Source: Microvirga arvi (lineage in GTDB: Bacteria > Pseudomonadota > Alphaproteobacteria > Rhizobiales > Beijerinckiaceae). From it: 64,000 nt of DNA. Of this stretch, positions 9,560-16,507 are shown piece by piece. Below the pieces are notes generated by a model. That model ran no database searches and was not told the origin of the DNA. It worked only from the letters and a program-made list of their open reading frames with translations. The DNA lies in NCBI RefSeq assembly GCF_016892765.1, contig NZ_JAFEMD010000033.1, positions 1 to 64,000 on the forward strand, read 5' to 3'. Position 1 is the stretch's first letter, and each line of letters opens with the position of its first letter. The translations under genes were made by a program, and so were the position numbers.

Positions 9560-10437
9560 AAGCAATTGAGCTTGCGAGATCAATACAGCACGCTGCAAAC
9601 GATTTAGAAGCATATGACGCATCCAAGCAACTTCGCCAAGAAGATCTAAAAGATATACGTCCTGCTGAAACCGCAAAAACAATTAGAAAAATACTAGGTC
9701 TAAGTACGATTGGGCAGCTTAAGTCTCCGGATGCTCGGCTTTTCTACTCTGACGTTAGGAAAGCCATTGAGCAACATCAAATATTCGTCATTCAGCAGAG
9801 CTTTCCTAAGGAAGATGGAGCTGGCTTCTGCATATCCAACTCTGATGGTTATGATGTTATTGTAATAAATACTTATCAACAAAGCTACGAGCGTCGGCTT
9901 TTCACTTTAGCTCATGAACTCTGCCACGTCCTTCTAGGACAGAGTGGTATCTCCGATCCGAACATCATGTCGAACGCCATAGAGCGTCGTTGCAACAAGT
10001 TTGCAGCAATGTTCATTGCGCCAGATGAGGTTGTTGAGGCTGCAGCCAAAATCAGCATCACCAAGAGTGACTTTGACATAAGTGAACTCCGTCAATTTTC
10101 ACAACTGACGAAACTCTCACTTCATGCCAGCCTTCTTCGGTTGATTGAAGCTGACCGGTATCAAGAAAGTGCACATGGGGCATGGCAGTCTTACATCTCA
10201 GCCAATGGTGACCCCGATTATAAAAAAGCTGGTGGTGGTGGCAGGCGGGCCGACGAATGGAAATATAAACTTTCTAAGTATGGGTTCGCCTTCGCAAGTG
10301 TCTTCGGGGGAGCGAAACGCGCCGGCGATTTAGACGACATAGAAATCTACCGCATCGCTGGCATCAAACCGAAGTGGCAGGACTCATATTTCGAGAATGC
10401 ATCCTCAGCTCGTGCGGAGGATGTAGAGGATGCCTAA
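9556..10437 (+). CDS. ImmA/IrrE-family zinc metallopeptidase half of the frameshifted gene
   Basis: Open frame from 9409; the first candidate start is TTG at 9556, but the domain is normally reached from the XRE half by the -1 shift. The zinc site HELCH lies in FTLAHELCHVLLGQSGISDP (about base 9913). This is followed by IERRCNKFAAMFIAPDEVV, the third-ligand region typical of the ImmA/IrrE (M78-like) family, and a C-terminal HTH-like/dimerisation region. ImmA cleaves a phage repressor, and IrrE cleaves DdrO; here the target may be the attached HTH, a separate repressor or the PIN-like protein. It overlaps the next gene by 8 bases, so the two are translationally coupled. Confidence 0.87.
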   Translation: MKAIELARSIQHAANDLEAYDASKQLRQEDLKDIRPAETAKTIRKILGLSTIGQLKSPDARLFYSDVRKAIEQHQIFVIQQSFPKEDGAGFCISNSDGYDVIVINTYQQSYERRLFTLAHELCHVLLGQSGISDPNIMSNAIERRCNKFAAMFIAPDEVVEAAAKISITKSDFDISELRQFSQLTKLSLHASLLRLIEADRYQESAHGAWQSYISANGDPDYKKAGGGGRRADEWKYKLSKYGFAFASVFGGAKRAGDLDDIEIYRIAGIKPKWQDSYFENASSARAEDVEDA

Positions 10438-10864
10438 GAATGGTGCCACCTACGTTCTCGACATGAGAGGTATATTGAGTTGGTCAAATGCAACAGGAAA
10501 TGAGCAAGCGGCAATTACTGCGGGAGTGCTGGACGGATCAATTCAAATCTACAACCGGACTTGGCGGGAATTTTGTGACGCTTATCCGGATCAAGCTGAG
10601 ATTCTGAAGCTCATTGTAGATTTTAAGACGGAAAAGGTTCTACAAGAGCATCGCCTCCAGGCCGCAGCACTAGCAGAGCAGCAACAAGCCACATTTGGTT
10701 TTTTTGGCCTCAACAATACCGACGGTGAATGGACCGTGGCTGCGATCGCGGTGGCGAATGATAGAGCGATCATCACTGATCGACGCACTCGGATAAAGTT
10801 TTACGACAAACTTGGCGAGTGCCACTGCATCACTATGGATGAGTACCTAAAGCACGTAGCGTAG
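10430..10864 (+). CDS. PIN-like (DUF4411-type) protein, putative RNase toxin
   Basis: 144 residues. The pattern of a PIN nuclease is present: YVLDMRGIL with D11 at the end of the first strand, E47 in RTWREFCD, D98/E100 before WTVAAIAVAND, and D117 in AIITDRR, ending with CITMDEYLK. The order and spacing fit the four acidic positions of PIN domains, and ImmA/IrrE-DUF4411 neighbours are a known pairing. The family match is weak, so the call is inference. The ATG overlaps the metallopeptidase stop (ATGCCTAA). Like its neighbours it is AT-rich relative to the chromosome, and it ends the island. Confidence 0.65.
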   Translation: MPKNGATYVLDMRGILSWSNATGNEQAAITAGVLDGSIQIYNRTWREFCDAYPDQAEILKLIVDFKTEKVLQEHRLQAAALAEQQQATFGFFGLNNTDGEWTVAAIAVANDRAIITDRRTRIKFYDKLGECHCITMDEYLKHVA

Positions 10865-11789
10865 CTGAGGTATCTCATCATCTTACTGATCCCTGATGCT
10901 CAGTATATAACCTAGCTAGAGCAAACGTCCCACCAGGCTGAAGCATCTTGCGCCCGCATCGTGAGTGTTGGTCTCCAACAACAGGAGCGATCCGAGTATT
11001 GGTCCCGGCCATCGCCATTTCAGGAACCATAACCCTCATCCTGAGGAGGTCGCGGAAGCGACCGTCTCGAAGGAGGATCCAGTGATCTCTGAACCCTCCT
11101 TCGAGATACAGCCTTGCGGCTGCTCCTCAGGATGAGGGTTGAGCGGTTCGCGATACAGAGGGTGTCATCCCCGGCGGCCGGAAGGCCGGGAAGGGGATCC
11201 ATGGTCATGCTCGGCGCTAGGGATTCCCTTTCCCTCCGCTGGCGCTGCGGCCGGGAATGACATTCCTCCCAGGCCTAACGAACCCTGATCGTCATCCCCG
11301 GACTTGATCCGGGGATCCACGTCTTTGCAACGCTGCGGTTCCGAAGACGTGGATGGCCGCAACAAGTGCGGCCATGACGAGTGGATGATAGGCACACGAA
11401 CAATAATGTTCTCACTTTGTTCTTGACAATCGTCCTAAGCTCGGCTATATCGTTGGGCATCCCCGCCCTCGAGGGGCGCGCTCGCGAGGCGTCGCAAGAG
11501 TGGGGCAGGGAGCGGTCCCGCCGCAGGCTTCGCACCCCTGTGATCGCGGGTGGCCGATCCTGGCTTGATCCAGGTCCGCTGAAACAAACCGCGCGTGACG
11601 AGCAGTTCGGCTCTCACTTCTCACCACACATCATCGAGCCGGGCTGCCCGACATGCCACCCTCGATTGCCTTTCCTCCCGGGGTCCGAGCGGCCCCGGGA
11701 CCGAAGGCCCGTGCCTTCCTCATCCAAACCTTCTTCACCCAAGCCTTTTCATTCATTCCCTAACGTCATCATTGCGCGAGAGACCCATC
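10865..11789. other. Gene-free, repeat-rich interval
   Basis: Reading frames crossing this 925-base gap (for example 11381-12145) have no convincing protein character. The interval contains three long palindromic units: 11031-11140 (AACCCTCATCCTGAGGA / TCCTCAGGATGAGGGTT ends), 11164-11261 (GTCATCCC / GGGAATGAC-like ends) and 11290-11379 (CGTCAT / ATGACG ends with CACGTCTT/AAGACGTGG inside). An SOS-type promoter follows at 11398-11451. The interval from 11460 to 11789 holds short GC-rich inverted repeats only. Confidence 0.6.
11398..11451 (+). promoter_or_regulatory. Orphan SOS-type promoter (LexA box over sigma-70 promoter)
   Basis: GAAC-N6-GTTC (11398-11411) is joined to GTTC-N7-GTTC (11408-11422), the alphaproteobacterial LexA pattern. 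TTGACA (11423-11428) is separated by 17 bases from TATATC (11446-11451). The operator abuts the -35. The next convincing start downstream is at 11790, so the leader would be about 330 bases, or an original gene has been lost. Confidence 0.65.
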
Positions 11790-12056
11790 ATGATCCCCGA
11801 CGACGATATCCCCCTTTGCATCATGCCCGATTTCGACGACACCCTGCAGCGCCTGTCCGACCTGCTCAGGGCGCACCGGCTCTGCCGCCGGCGCACGTGC
11901 CGGCACCACGAAAGCTGCCAGGGCGGATACGGGCCGCCCTGCTACCTGCAGCAGCGCCAGCTCTTCGCCGATGCGGTCCGCTACGAGCTCGACGAGTACC
12001 GGACCTTCTGGAGCGAGCAGCGGCGCAGGGCCAAGGCCCGGCCGTCGTGGACGTAG
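11790..12056 (+). CDS. Small Cys/Arg-rich hypothetical protein
   Basis: 88 residues from MIPDDDIPLCIMPDFDD. A short acidic N-terminus precedes RLSDLLRAHRLCRRRTCRHH and CQGGYGPPCYLQQRQLFADA, giving four closely spaced cysteines (C..C near residue 35-40, C..C near 45-55) that could bind a metal. The C-terminus is charged (EYRTFWSEQRRRAKARPSW). I recognise it only as a type of short hypothetical protein found in Methylobacteriaceae; no function is assigned. It may be read from the SOS-type promoter about 330 bases upstream. A longer frame exists upstream but lacks protein character. Confidence 0.6.
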   Translation: MIPDDDIPLCIMPDFDDTLQRLSDLLRAHRLCRRRTCRHHESCQGGYGPPCYLQQRQLFADAVRYELDEYRTFWSEQRRRAKARPSWT

Positions 12057-12105
12057 TCCCGACATGGGATGCCGCCGCGGAAGACAAGGACGCAACCCGA
12101 ACAGC

Positions 12106-12135
12106 AAAAAGGCGGCCCTGGAGCCGCCTTTCTTT
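12106..12135. terminator. Bidirectional intrinsic terminator
   Basis: AAAGGCGGC (12108-12116) pairs with GCCGCCTTT (12123-12131) and is flanked by an A-run on one side and a TTTCTTTC run on the other. It lies between the convergent small protein and RTX gene. Confidence 0.8.
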
Positions 12136-12154
12136 CTCTCGCTGAGGCTAGCCC

Positions 12155-12751
12155 TCAGAACAGGAAGTCGTCCGCCGTGAGCGTGCCCTTGAAGCCCTGC
12201 AGGGTGATCGTGCCGGTGCCCGTGTCCACGACCGTGGCGCCGCCCTTGATGGCAACTTTCAGCTGCTCGAAGGCGGTCACGTCCGTGTTGCGCAGGTCGA
12301 TGAGGTCGTCGGCCTGGTTGAAGTCGCGGATGCGGTCGTGCCCGAACCCCTTGTCGAAGGTGAAGCTGTCCTGCCCCTTGCCGCCGCGCAGGAAGTCCGT
12401 GCCGGCGCCGCCGTTGACGACGTCGTTGCCGTCGCCGCCGAAGATCATGTCGAAGCCGGCGCCGCCCAGGATCGCGTCGTTGCCCGCACCACCCTGGAGA
12501 TCGTCGGCGCCGGTGCCGCCATCGATGCTGTCGTTGCCGGCATTGGCCCAGATCCGGTCGCGGCCGTTGCCGCCGGTCAGCAGGTCGTTCCCTGCGCCGC
12601 CCCAGATCCGGTCGTGGCCGTCGCCGCCGTCGATGGTGTTGTTGCCGGCCCCGCCATAGATGCGGTCGTTGCCGTTATAGCCCTTGATGAGGTCCATCGC
12701 CTTGCCGCCGCGCAGCAAGTCGTCCCCGCGCCCCCCGAAATATCTCGCCAT
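12155..12751 (-). CDS. RTX (hemolysin-type) calcium-binding repeat protein
   Basis: 198 residues, almost entirely GGxGxDxux nonapeptides: GGRGDDLLRGG, GGAGNNTIDGGDGHDRIWGG, GGAGNDAILGGAGFDMIFGG and so on (about residues 6-125). Calcium would fold this into a parallel beta-roll. The end resembles the T1SS secretion-signal region of RTX proteins (GHDRIRDFNQADDLIDLRNT, then GTLTADDFLF with a hydrophobic terminus). Export by a type I system is therefore likely, but no ABC/MFP/TolC genes are in the window. There is no enzymatic domain. The same ending style occurs in the large RTX fusion at 54275-57472. ATG chosen over the upstream in-frame TTG at 12757. Confidence 0.9.
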   Translation of the reverse strand: MARYFGGRGDDLLRGGKAMDLIKGYNGNDRIYGGAGNNTIDGGDGHDRIWGGAGNDLLTGGNGRDRIWANAGNDSIDGGTGADDLQGGAGNDAILGGAGFDMIFGGDGNDVVNGGAGTDFLRGGKGQDSFTFDKGFGHDRIRDFNQADDLIDLRNTDVTAFEQLKVAIKGGATVVDTGTGTITLQGFKGTLTADDFLF

Positions 12752-12881
12752 TTCCAACCTTCATTCTTTGATTTCAAACAGGCTGTTCAACAATGAAGCG
12801 GACCCAGATCCGCAGGCGTTTCACTATCACGTTCCGGCAGGGCTGTCAGGAATTTCGGCCCAATGGGCTGTTTGGTCGCTG

Positions 12882-12952
12882 GGCCAGGAAAAGCGGGGCC
12901 AGGAAAAGCGGGGCCCGGAAACAGCGATGGCCGGGACATTGCCCGGCCATCG
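12882..12952. repeat. 15-bp tandem duplication next to a REP-like palindrome
   Basis: GGCCAGGAAAAGCGG occurs twice with a period of 15 (12882-12911). It is followed by CGATGGCCGGG / CCCGGCCATCG (12925-12952). It is intergenic between the RTX gene and the DUF3309 gene. Confidence 0.6.
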
Positions 12953-12993
12953 CGTTCGATCAGGTGTCGCCAGCGTTCAGATCGCGTCAGTCC

Positions 12994-13152
12994 TCAGAGC
13001 CGACCCATCAGCAGCAGGATGATGAGGATGACGAGGACCACGCCGAGCAGACCGCTCGGGCCGTAGCCCCAGCCGCGGCTGTGCGGCCAGGCCGGCACGG
13101 CGCCGATGAGCAGCAGGATCACGAGAATGAGCAGGATGGTGCTGAGTGCCAT
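12994..13152 (-). CDS. DUF3309 small hydrophobic protein
   Basis: 52 residues, found by reading the strand directly. It has the characteristic DUF3309 layout: MALSTILLILVILLLIGAVP, the invariant-looking AWPHSRGWGYGPSG turn, then a second hydrophobic helix LLGVVLVILIILLLMGRL. Two membrane spans with a tiny polar loop are expected. GGAGGGA lies just upstream of the ATG. It is divergent from nepR-ecfG, and a candidate sigma-EcfG promoter (GGAAC-N16-AGTT) lies about 60 bases upstream, suggesting it is a general-stress gene. The biochemical role of the family is unknown. Confidence 0.9.
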   Translation of the reverse strand: MALSTILLILVILLLIGAVPAWPHSRGWGYGPSGLLGVVLVILIILLLMGRL

Positions 13153-13209
13153 GGTAAAAATCTCCCTCCAGCCACGGCCTTTCCGAACGGCCGCGCTTCA
13201 TGCGGAGGA

Positions 13210-13234
13210 AACTTGGCCGTACGGGAAAGGTTCC
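13210..13234 (-). promoter_or_regulatory. Candidate sigma-EcfG promoter for the DUF3309 gene
   Basis: On the minus strand, GGAAC (13234-13230) is 16 bases from AGTT (13213-13210). The -10 differs from CGTT at one base. The start codon is 58 bases further on. Confidence 0.5.
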
Positions 13235-13290
13235 GCGTCCCGCCCCGTCTTTTGCCTGTGGATGAGTCCCGAAGGGGTAGGCCCAGATGC

Positions 13291-13315
13291 GGAACGATCA
13301 CAACGGCTTGACGTT
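13291..13315 (+). promoter_or_regulatory. Sigma-EcfG promoter of nepR-ecfG
   Basis: GGAAC (13291-13295), 16 bases, CGTT (13312-13315): an exact match to the known EcfG consensus. It implies positive autoregulation of the nepR-ecfG operon, as in other alphaproteobacteria. Confidence 0.85.
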
Positions 13316-13395
13316 ACCTCCTCGGCGATTGGGTGCCGCCTTTCCGCGCGTCCGCTGCGGGAAGTCGCTCGCTCACGATGGTCCAGGATAACCCA

Positions 13396-13623
13396 ATGCA
13401 GAAGAAGAATCCGAACCGCATGCCCTACGACGATCCAGATTCCGTTCCTGGCCTCAATCCATCCTCCTCCCCGGCCCTGAGCCGTTCGGTGCAGGCCCAG
13501 ATCGGGCAGAGGCTGCGTCAGTTCTACGAGACGCTGGCGCTCGGCGAGCAGCCGGTCCCCGACCGTTTCATCGAGATCATCAATCGGCTGGACGAGCGCA
13601 AGCCGGAGAAGCAGCAGTCATGA
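13396..13623 (+). CDS. nepR: NepR anti-sigma factor of the general stress response
   Basis: 75 residues. The conserved NepR core is visible: the helix pair around VQAQIGQRLRQFYETLALGE and PVPDRFIEIINRLDE, which holds EcfG and is titrated by phosphorylated PhyR. The N-terminus is disordered and polar, as usual. The ATG at 13396 follows AGGAT; in-frame ATGs at 13378 and 13333 are possible but fit the family length less well. It overlaps ecfG by 4 bases (ATGA), the standard nepR-ecfG arrangement. No phyR or PhyK-type kinase is adjacent, so the partner switch must be elsewhere in the genome. Confidence 0.93.
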   Translation: MQKKNPNRMPYDDPDSVPGLNPSSSPALSRSVQAQIGQRLRQFYETLALGEQPVPDRFIEIINRLDERKPEKQQS

Positions 13624-14168
13624 GTATCGATACCGATTTGCGCGATTCCATGCTCAAGGCGACGCCGAACCTGAGAGCCTTCGCCATTTCGCTGACGAAC
13701 AACGTGGACCGCGCCGACGACCTGGTGCAGGAGACCCTGATGCGGGCGATCGCCAATATCGATCGCTTCCAGCCCGGCACCAACATGCAGGCCTGGCTCT
13801 TCACCATCCTGCGCAACCTGTTCCATTCCGAATACCGCAAGCGCCGCCGCGAGGTCGAGGATGCGGACGGGAAGTACGCCGCCGCCCTCTCGGTGCAGCC
13901 GGACCAGCTGCCCCATCTCGATTTCGAGGATCTGCAGAAGGCGCTCGCCATGCTGCCCCACGACCAGCGCGAGGCGCTGCTTCTGGTGGGGGCCTCGGGC
14001 TTCTCCTACGAGCAGGCGGCGGAGATCTGCGGCTGCGCGGTCGGCACCATCAAGAGCCGCGTGAACCGCGCCCGCAACCGGCTCGCCGAGCTGATGCACT
14101 TCACCGACATGGAGGAGGATATCGGCCCGGACCGCGTCACCCTCTCGGTGATGCACGCGGTCGCCTGA
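13620..14168 (+). CDS. ecfG: RNA polymerase sigma factor EcfG (general stress response)
   Basis: 182 residues. Region 2 is seen as DRADDLVQETLMRAIANIDR and QAWLFTILRNLFHSEYRK. Region 4 contains LPHDQREALLLVGASGFSYE and the HTH QAAEICGCAVGTIKSRVNRA. Similarity to EcfG-type ECF sigma factors and linkage to nepR make the assignment firm. It should direct transcription from GGAAC-N16/17-CGTT promoters, several of which are nearby (13291, 15432, 20578). It is translationally coupled to nepR. The C-terminus ends a few residues after region 4, normal for the family. Confidence 0.95.
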   Translation: MSIDTDLRDSMLKATPNLRAFAISLTNNVDRADDLVQETLMRAIANIDRFQPGTNMQAWLFTILRNLFHSEYRKRRREVEDADGKYAAALSVQPDQLPHLDFEDLQKALAMLPHDQREALLLVGASGFSYEQAAEICGCAVGTIKSRVNRARNRLAELMHFTDMEEDIGPDRVTLSVMHAVA

Positions 14169-14237
14169 CGGGCGCTCGGCGCAGCACTCAACAAGCTTCT
14201 GGTCGACAGGCGCGTCCGAACGGGTGCGCCTGTCGGT

Positions 14238-14519
14238 TCAGCGGCGCCGGAACTGCGGATTGCCGCGCTGCGGCGGGCGCGGACCGGAAGAGGCACCCGA
14301 ATCCTTGTGACGGAAGATCAGCCGGCCCTTTTCCAGGTCGTAGGGCGACATCTCGACGGTCACGCGGTCGCCGGCGAGCGTCTTGATGCGGTTCTTCTTC
14401 ATCTTGCCGGCCGTGTAGGCGATGACCTCGTGCCCGTTGTCGAGCTGCACGCGGTAGCGCGCGTCAGGCAGAATTTCGGTCACAAGTCCTTCGAAGGTGA
14501 TCAGTTCTTCCTTTGCCAT
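14238..14519 (-). CDS. infA: Translation initiation factor IF-1 with C-terminal extension
   Basis: 93 residues. The S1/OB fold is complete from [20 protein letters not shown] through [20 protein letters not shown] to [21 protein letters not shown] Pro/Arg/Gly-rich tail of about 20 residues ([16 protein letters not shown]) extends beyond the usual ~72-residue protein, as seen in some rhizobial IF-1 copies. The start at MAKEE is preferred to the longer frame. It lies downstream of cspA with a terminator between them; this pairing may be a second, stress-related IF-1 rather than the housekeeping copy. Confidence 0.92.
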   Translation of the reverse strand: MAKEELITFEGLVTEILPDARYRVQLDNGHEVIAYTAGKMKKNRIKTLAGDRVTVEMSPYDLEKGRLIFRHKDSGASSGPRPPQRGNPQFRRR

Positions 14520-14539
14520 GCAAAGCCTTTCCTCATAAC

Positions 14540-14562
14540 AAAAAAGCCGCTCCTGAAGCGGA
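14540..14562 (-). terminator. Intrinsic terminator after cspA
   Basis: On the minus strand CCGCT-loop-AGCGG (14561-14547) is followed by a run of six T. It separates cspA from infA. A further hairpin, GAGGACGTG / CACGTCCTC, lies closer to the cspA stop (about 14578-14600). Confidence 0.7.
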
Positions 14563-14612
14563 ACGGCCCATATGCAAGAGGACGTGGCGGGCACGTCCTC
14601 CGGCATGAAAGC

Positions 14613-14822
14613 TTACGCGTTCTGCAGGTTCACTGCAGAAGCGCGACCCGTGCGCTGGTCGGTCTGAAGCTCATAGGAGATCTTCTGGCCTTCGCGCAAG
14701 CTGCGCATACCGGCGCGCTCAAGCGCTGTGGCATGAACGAACACGTCCTTGCCGCCGTTGTCGGGCTGGATGAAACCATAACCCTTGGTTTCATTGTACC
14801 ACTTCACGGTTCCCGTTTCCAT
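14613..14822 (-). CDS. cspA: Cold-shock protein CspA family
   Basis: 69 residues, one cold-shock domain. [20 protein letters not shown] carries RNP1 (KGYGFIQ) and [13 protein letters not shown] carries RNP2. It binds single-stranded RNA or DNA and melts structure at low temperature or under stress. The start is the conserved METGTVKW methionine with AGGAA upstream; a longer frame of 14 residues is not supported. The promoter at 14969-14997 would give a leader of about 140 bases, as is usual for cold-shock mRNAs. Confidence 0.95.
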   Translation of the reverse strand: METGTVKWYNETKGYGFIQPDNGGKDVFVHATALERAGMRSLREGQKISYELQTDQRTGRASAVNLQNA

Positions 14823-14968
14823 GGGAATTCCTTTCACTGTCGTTTGCACGTGGATGTGGGCCAAGGCCAGACATCCGTTAGTCGATAGATGGTAGAGAAG
14901 GAACGTGCGCCCGGCAGTGCCAAAGCGGGAAGCCCAGTCGTCCGGCCAAATGTCGATGGCAACTACGT

Positions 14969-14997
14969 AGGGTACGGATGGGGCAAATGCAAGGCAA
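14969..14997 (-). promoter_or_regulatory. Sigma-70 type promoter of cspA with long leader
   Basis: Minus strand TTGCCT (14997-14992), 17-base spacer, TACCCT (14974-14969). Predicted start near 14962, giving a 5' leader of about 140 bases before the ATG at 14822. Confidence 0.5.
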
Positions 14998-15047
14998 CGC
15001 TCCCAGGATCTCCCTGAGAACGGCCTGTGGAAGCAGGCGATCCCGGA

Positions 15048-15308
15048 TCAGCCCTGCCGGCCGCCCCGGAGGCGGGAGATCATACCCTGCAGGGCCTCCT
15101 CCCCTCGGGGCGTGAACCGGATCTCGGTGCCGTCGGCCTCGATGAGGTCGCTGCCCTTGAGTTCCTCCACGGCCTTGTCGCTCGCCTTGTGGCCGGCGCC
15201 GTCCTTCTGCACCACGCTGCGGACCATCTGGCCGCTCGAGAGCTGGTGATAGGCGGCGAAGGCGAACACCGCCAGCGCCTCATCGCTCAATCCGGACAGA
15301 TCCGCCAT
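15048..15308 (-). CDS. Conserved hypothetical protein
   Basis: 86 residues from MADLSGLSDEALAVFAFAAY. The middle (HQLSSGQMVRSVVQKDGAGH, then AVEELKGSDLIEADGTEIRF) has the alternation of a small winged-helix-like fold: helix, helix, then a two-strand wing ending in TPRGEEALQGMISRL. It has no signal peptide or membrane span. I do not recognise a characterised family; a MarR/PadR-like miniature DNA-binding role is only a guess. It is divergent from the BON-domain gene, and their upstream regions overlap. Confidence 0.7.
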   Translation of the reverse strand: MADLSGLSDEALAVFAFAAYHQLSSGQMVRSVVQKDGAGHKASDKAVEELKGSDLIEADGTEIRFTPRGEEALQGMISRLRGGRQG

Positions 15309-15431
15309 CGTGACCCTCGATCGCCTTGGAGACATCCCGCAGGATGGATTGCTCATTCCCTCAATGCGACGGCGCCGGGAGCGTTCAAGCGGGGCGGCAA
15401 AAACAGACGATGGGAGGCGCGGCCCGACCCA

Positions 15432-15456
15432 GGAACAGAGCTTCGCGCCTCACGTT
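15432..15456 (+). promoter_or_regulatory. Sigma-EcfG promoter upstream of the BON-domain gene
   Basis: GGAAC (15432-15436), 16 bases, CGTT (15453-15456): exact consensus, 57 bases before the ATG at 15513. Confidence 0.8.
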
Positions 15457-15512
15457 GGTTGCGCGAGAGCGGGCCCTTCAGCGGCCCGGACACCAGCAAG
15501 GAGGAGCGCATC

Positions 15513-16358
15513 ATGGCCAACGACCGCAACCGCTATGGCAATCAGGATTCCGACTGGCGCGAGCGCGAGGATGACGGCTACACCGCCCGCCGCGGCTTCG
15601 GCAACCGCAGCGCCGGCTATGACCGCCGCGCCGGATCGAACGAGGGTCGCGGGGAAGGTTATGCTCAACGCCGCGAACGCGATTTTGGCCGCGAACGCGA
15701 TTTCGGGGACTCGGCTGGCTACGGCACGGGCGGTTCGGCCCTCGACTGGCACGACGTGGTCGGCAATGACCGTCCCGCCTTCGACACGGACCGCCGTCGC
15801 GATCCCGATCAATTCGGTCAGGATCGTTACGGGCGGGACCGCTCCGGCTCGGAGAGCTTCGGCCGCGGCTCGCGCGACTACAACGAGGAGCGCGGCTTCT
15901 TCGACCGGGCGGGCGACGAGGTGAGGTCCTGGTTCGGGGATGACGAGGCTGAGCGCCGCCGCGACAGGGACCTGCGCGAGGCCGGCCAGCATCGCGGGCG
16001 CGGACCCAAAGGCTATCAGCGCTCCGACGCTCGGATCCTGGAGGATGTCAACGACCGGCTGACCGAGGATCCGCATCTCGACGCGTCCGAGATCGAGGTG
16101 CGGGTGGAGAACCGGGAGGTGACGCTGACCGGAACGGTCAACAGCCGCTTCGAGAAGCGCCATGCGGAGGACCTCGCCGAGGCTGTCTCCGGCGTCACCC
16201 ATGTGCAGAACAACCTGCGCATCCAGCAGGCTGCGGATGCGGGCATGGGCGGCAGCATGCTCTCCGGCGCGGCCGGCGCCGGCAGTACGGGGGCACCGGA
16301 GGCCGGAACCGCCGCGTCACGCCGCAGGACCGGCGGCACCTCGGGCAGCGGGATCTGA
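15513..16358 (+). CDS. SWFGD/BON-domain stress protein
   Basis: 281 residues. The N-terminal ~140 residues are extremely hydrophilic and low-complexity (R, D, G, Y rich), likely disordered. The motif EVRSWFGDDEAERRR precedes a BON domain at about residues 170-235 (SDARILEDVNDRLTEDPHLD, then VENREVTLTGTVNSRFEKRH and DLAEAVSGVTHVQNNLRI). The C-terminus is Gly/Ala/Ser-rich. BON domains bind membranes or other macromolecules, and SWFGD-BON proteins are common general-stress products in Methylobacteriaceae. No signal peptide is seen. The exact EcfG promoter upstream supports membership of the NepR/EcfG regulon. Confidence 0.88.
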   Translation: MANDRNRYGNQDSDWREREDDGYTARRGFGNRSAGYDRRAGSNEGRGEGYAQRRERDFGRERDFGDSAGYGTGGSALDWHDVVGNDRPAFDTDRRRDPDQFGQDRYGRDRSGSESFGRGSRDYNEERGFFDRAGDEVRSWFGDDEAERRRDRDLREAGQHRGRGPKGYQRSDARILEDVNDRLTEDPHLDASEIEVRVENREVTLTGTVNSRFEKRHAEDLAEAVSGVTHVQNNLRIQQAADAGMGGSMLSGAAGAGSTGAPEAGTAASRRRTGGTSGSGI

Positions 16359-16507
16359 CAGGCGGCAGCGCCGCCGGCACCGTAGCCGATGATTTACCAG
16401 GATGCGCTTCTCCCCTTGGGGACGAGGCGCATCTGTCGTACCAAGTCCCTTCCCTTTCCCTCAATGCGGATAGCCCCCATATGGGGACGGGAAGGACGAG
16501 GACACTC

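Noticed and set aside
11381..12145. 254-codon frame downstream of the orphan SOS promoter
   Set aside because: Composition is erratic, it crosses repeats and a terminator, and it is out-of-frame with the better-supported small protein at 11790.
14204..14234. CGACAGGCGC/GCGCCTGTCG inverted repeat between ecfG and infA
   Set aside because: Perfect arms but no T-run; it may end transcription of the convergent genes but cannot be called with confidence.
15450..16202. 250-codon minus-strand frame opposite the BON-domain gene
   Set aside because: Val/Ala-rich shadow of a low-complexity gene; the plus strand has the BON domain and a matching promoter.
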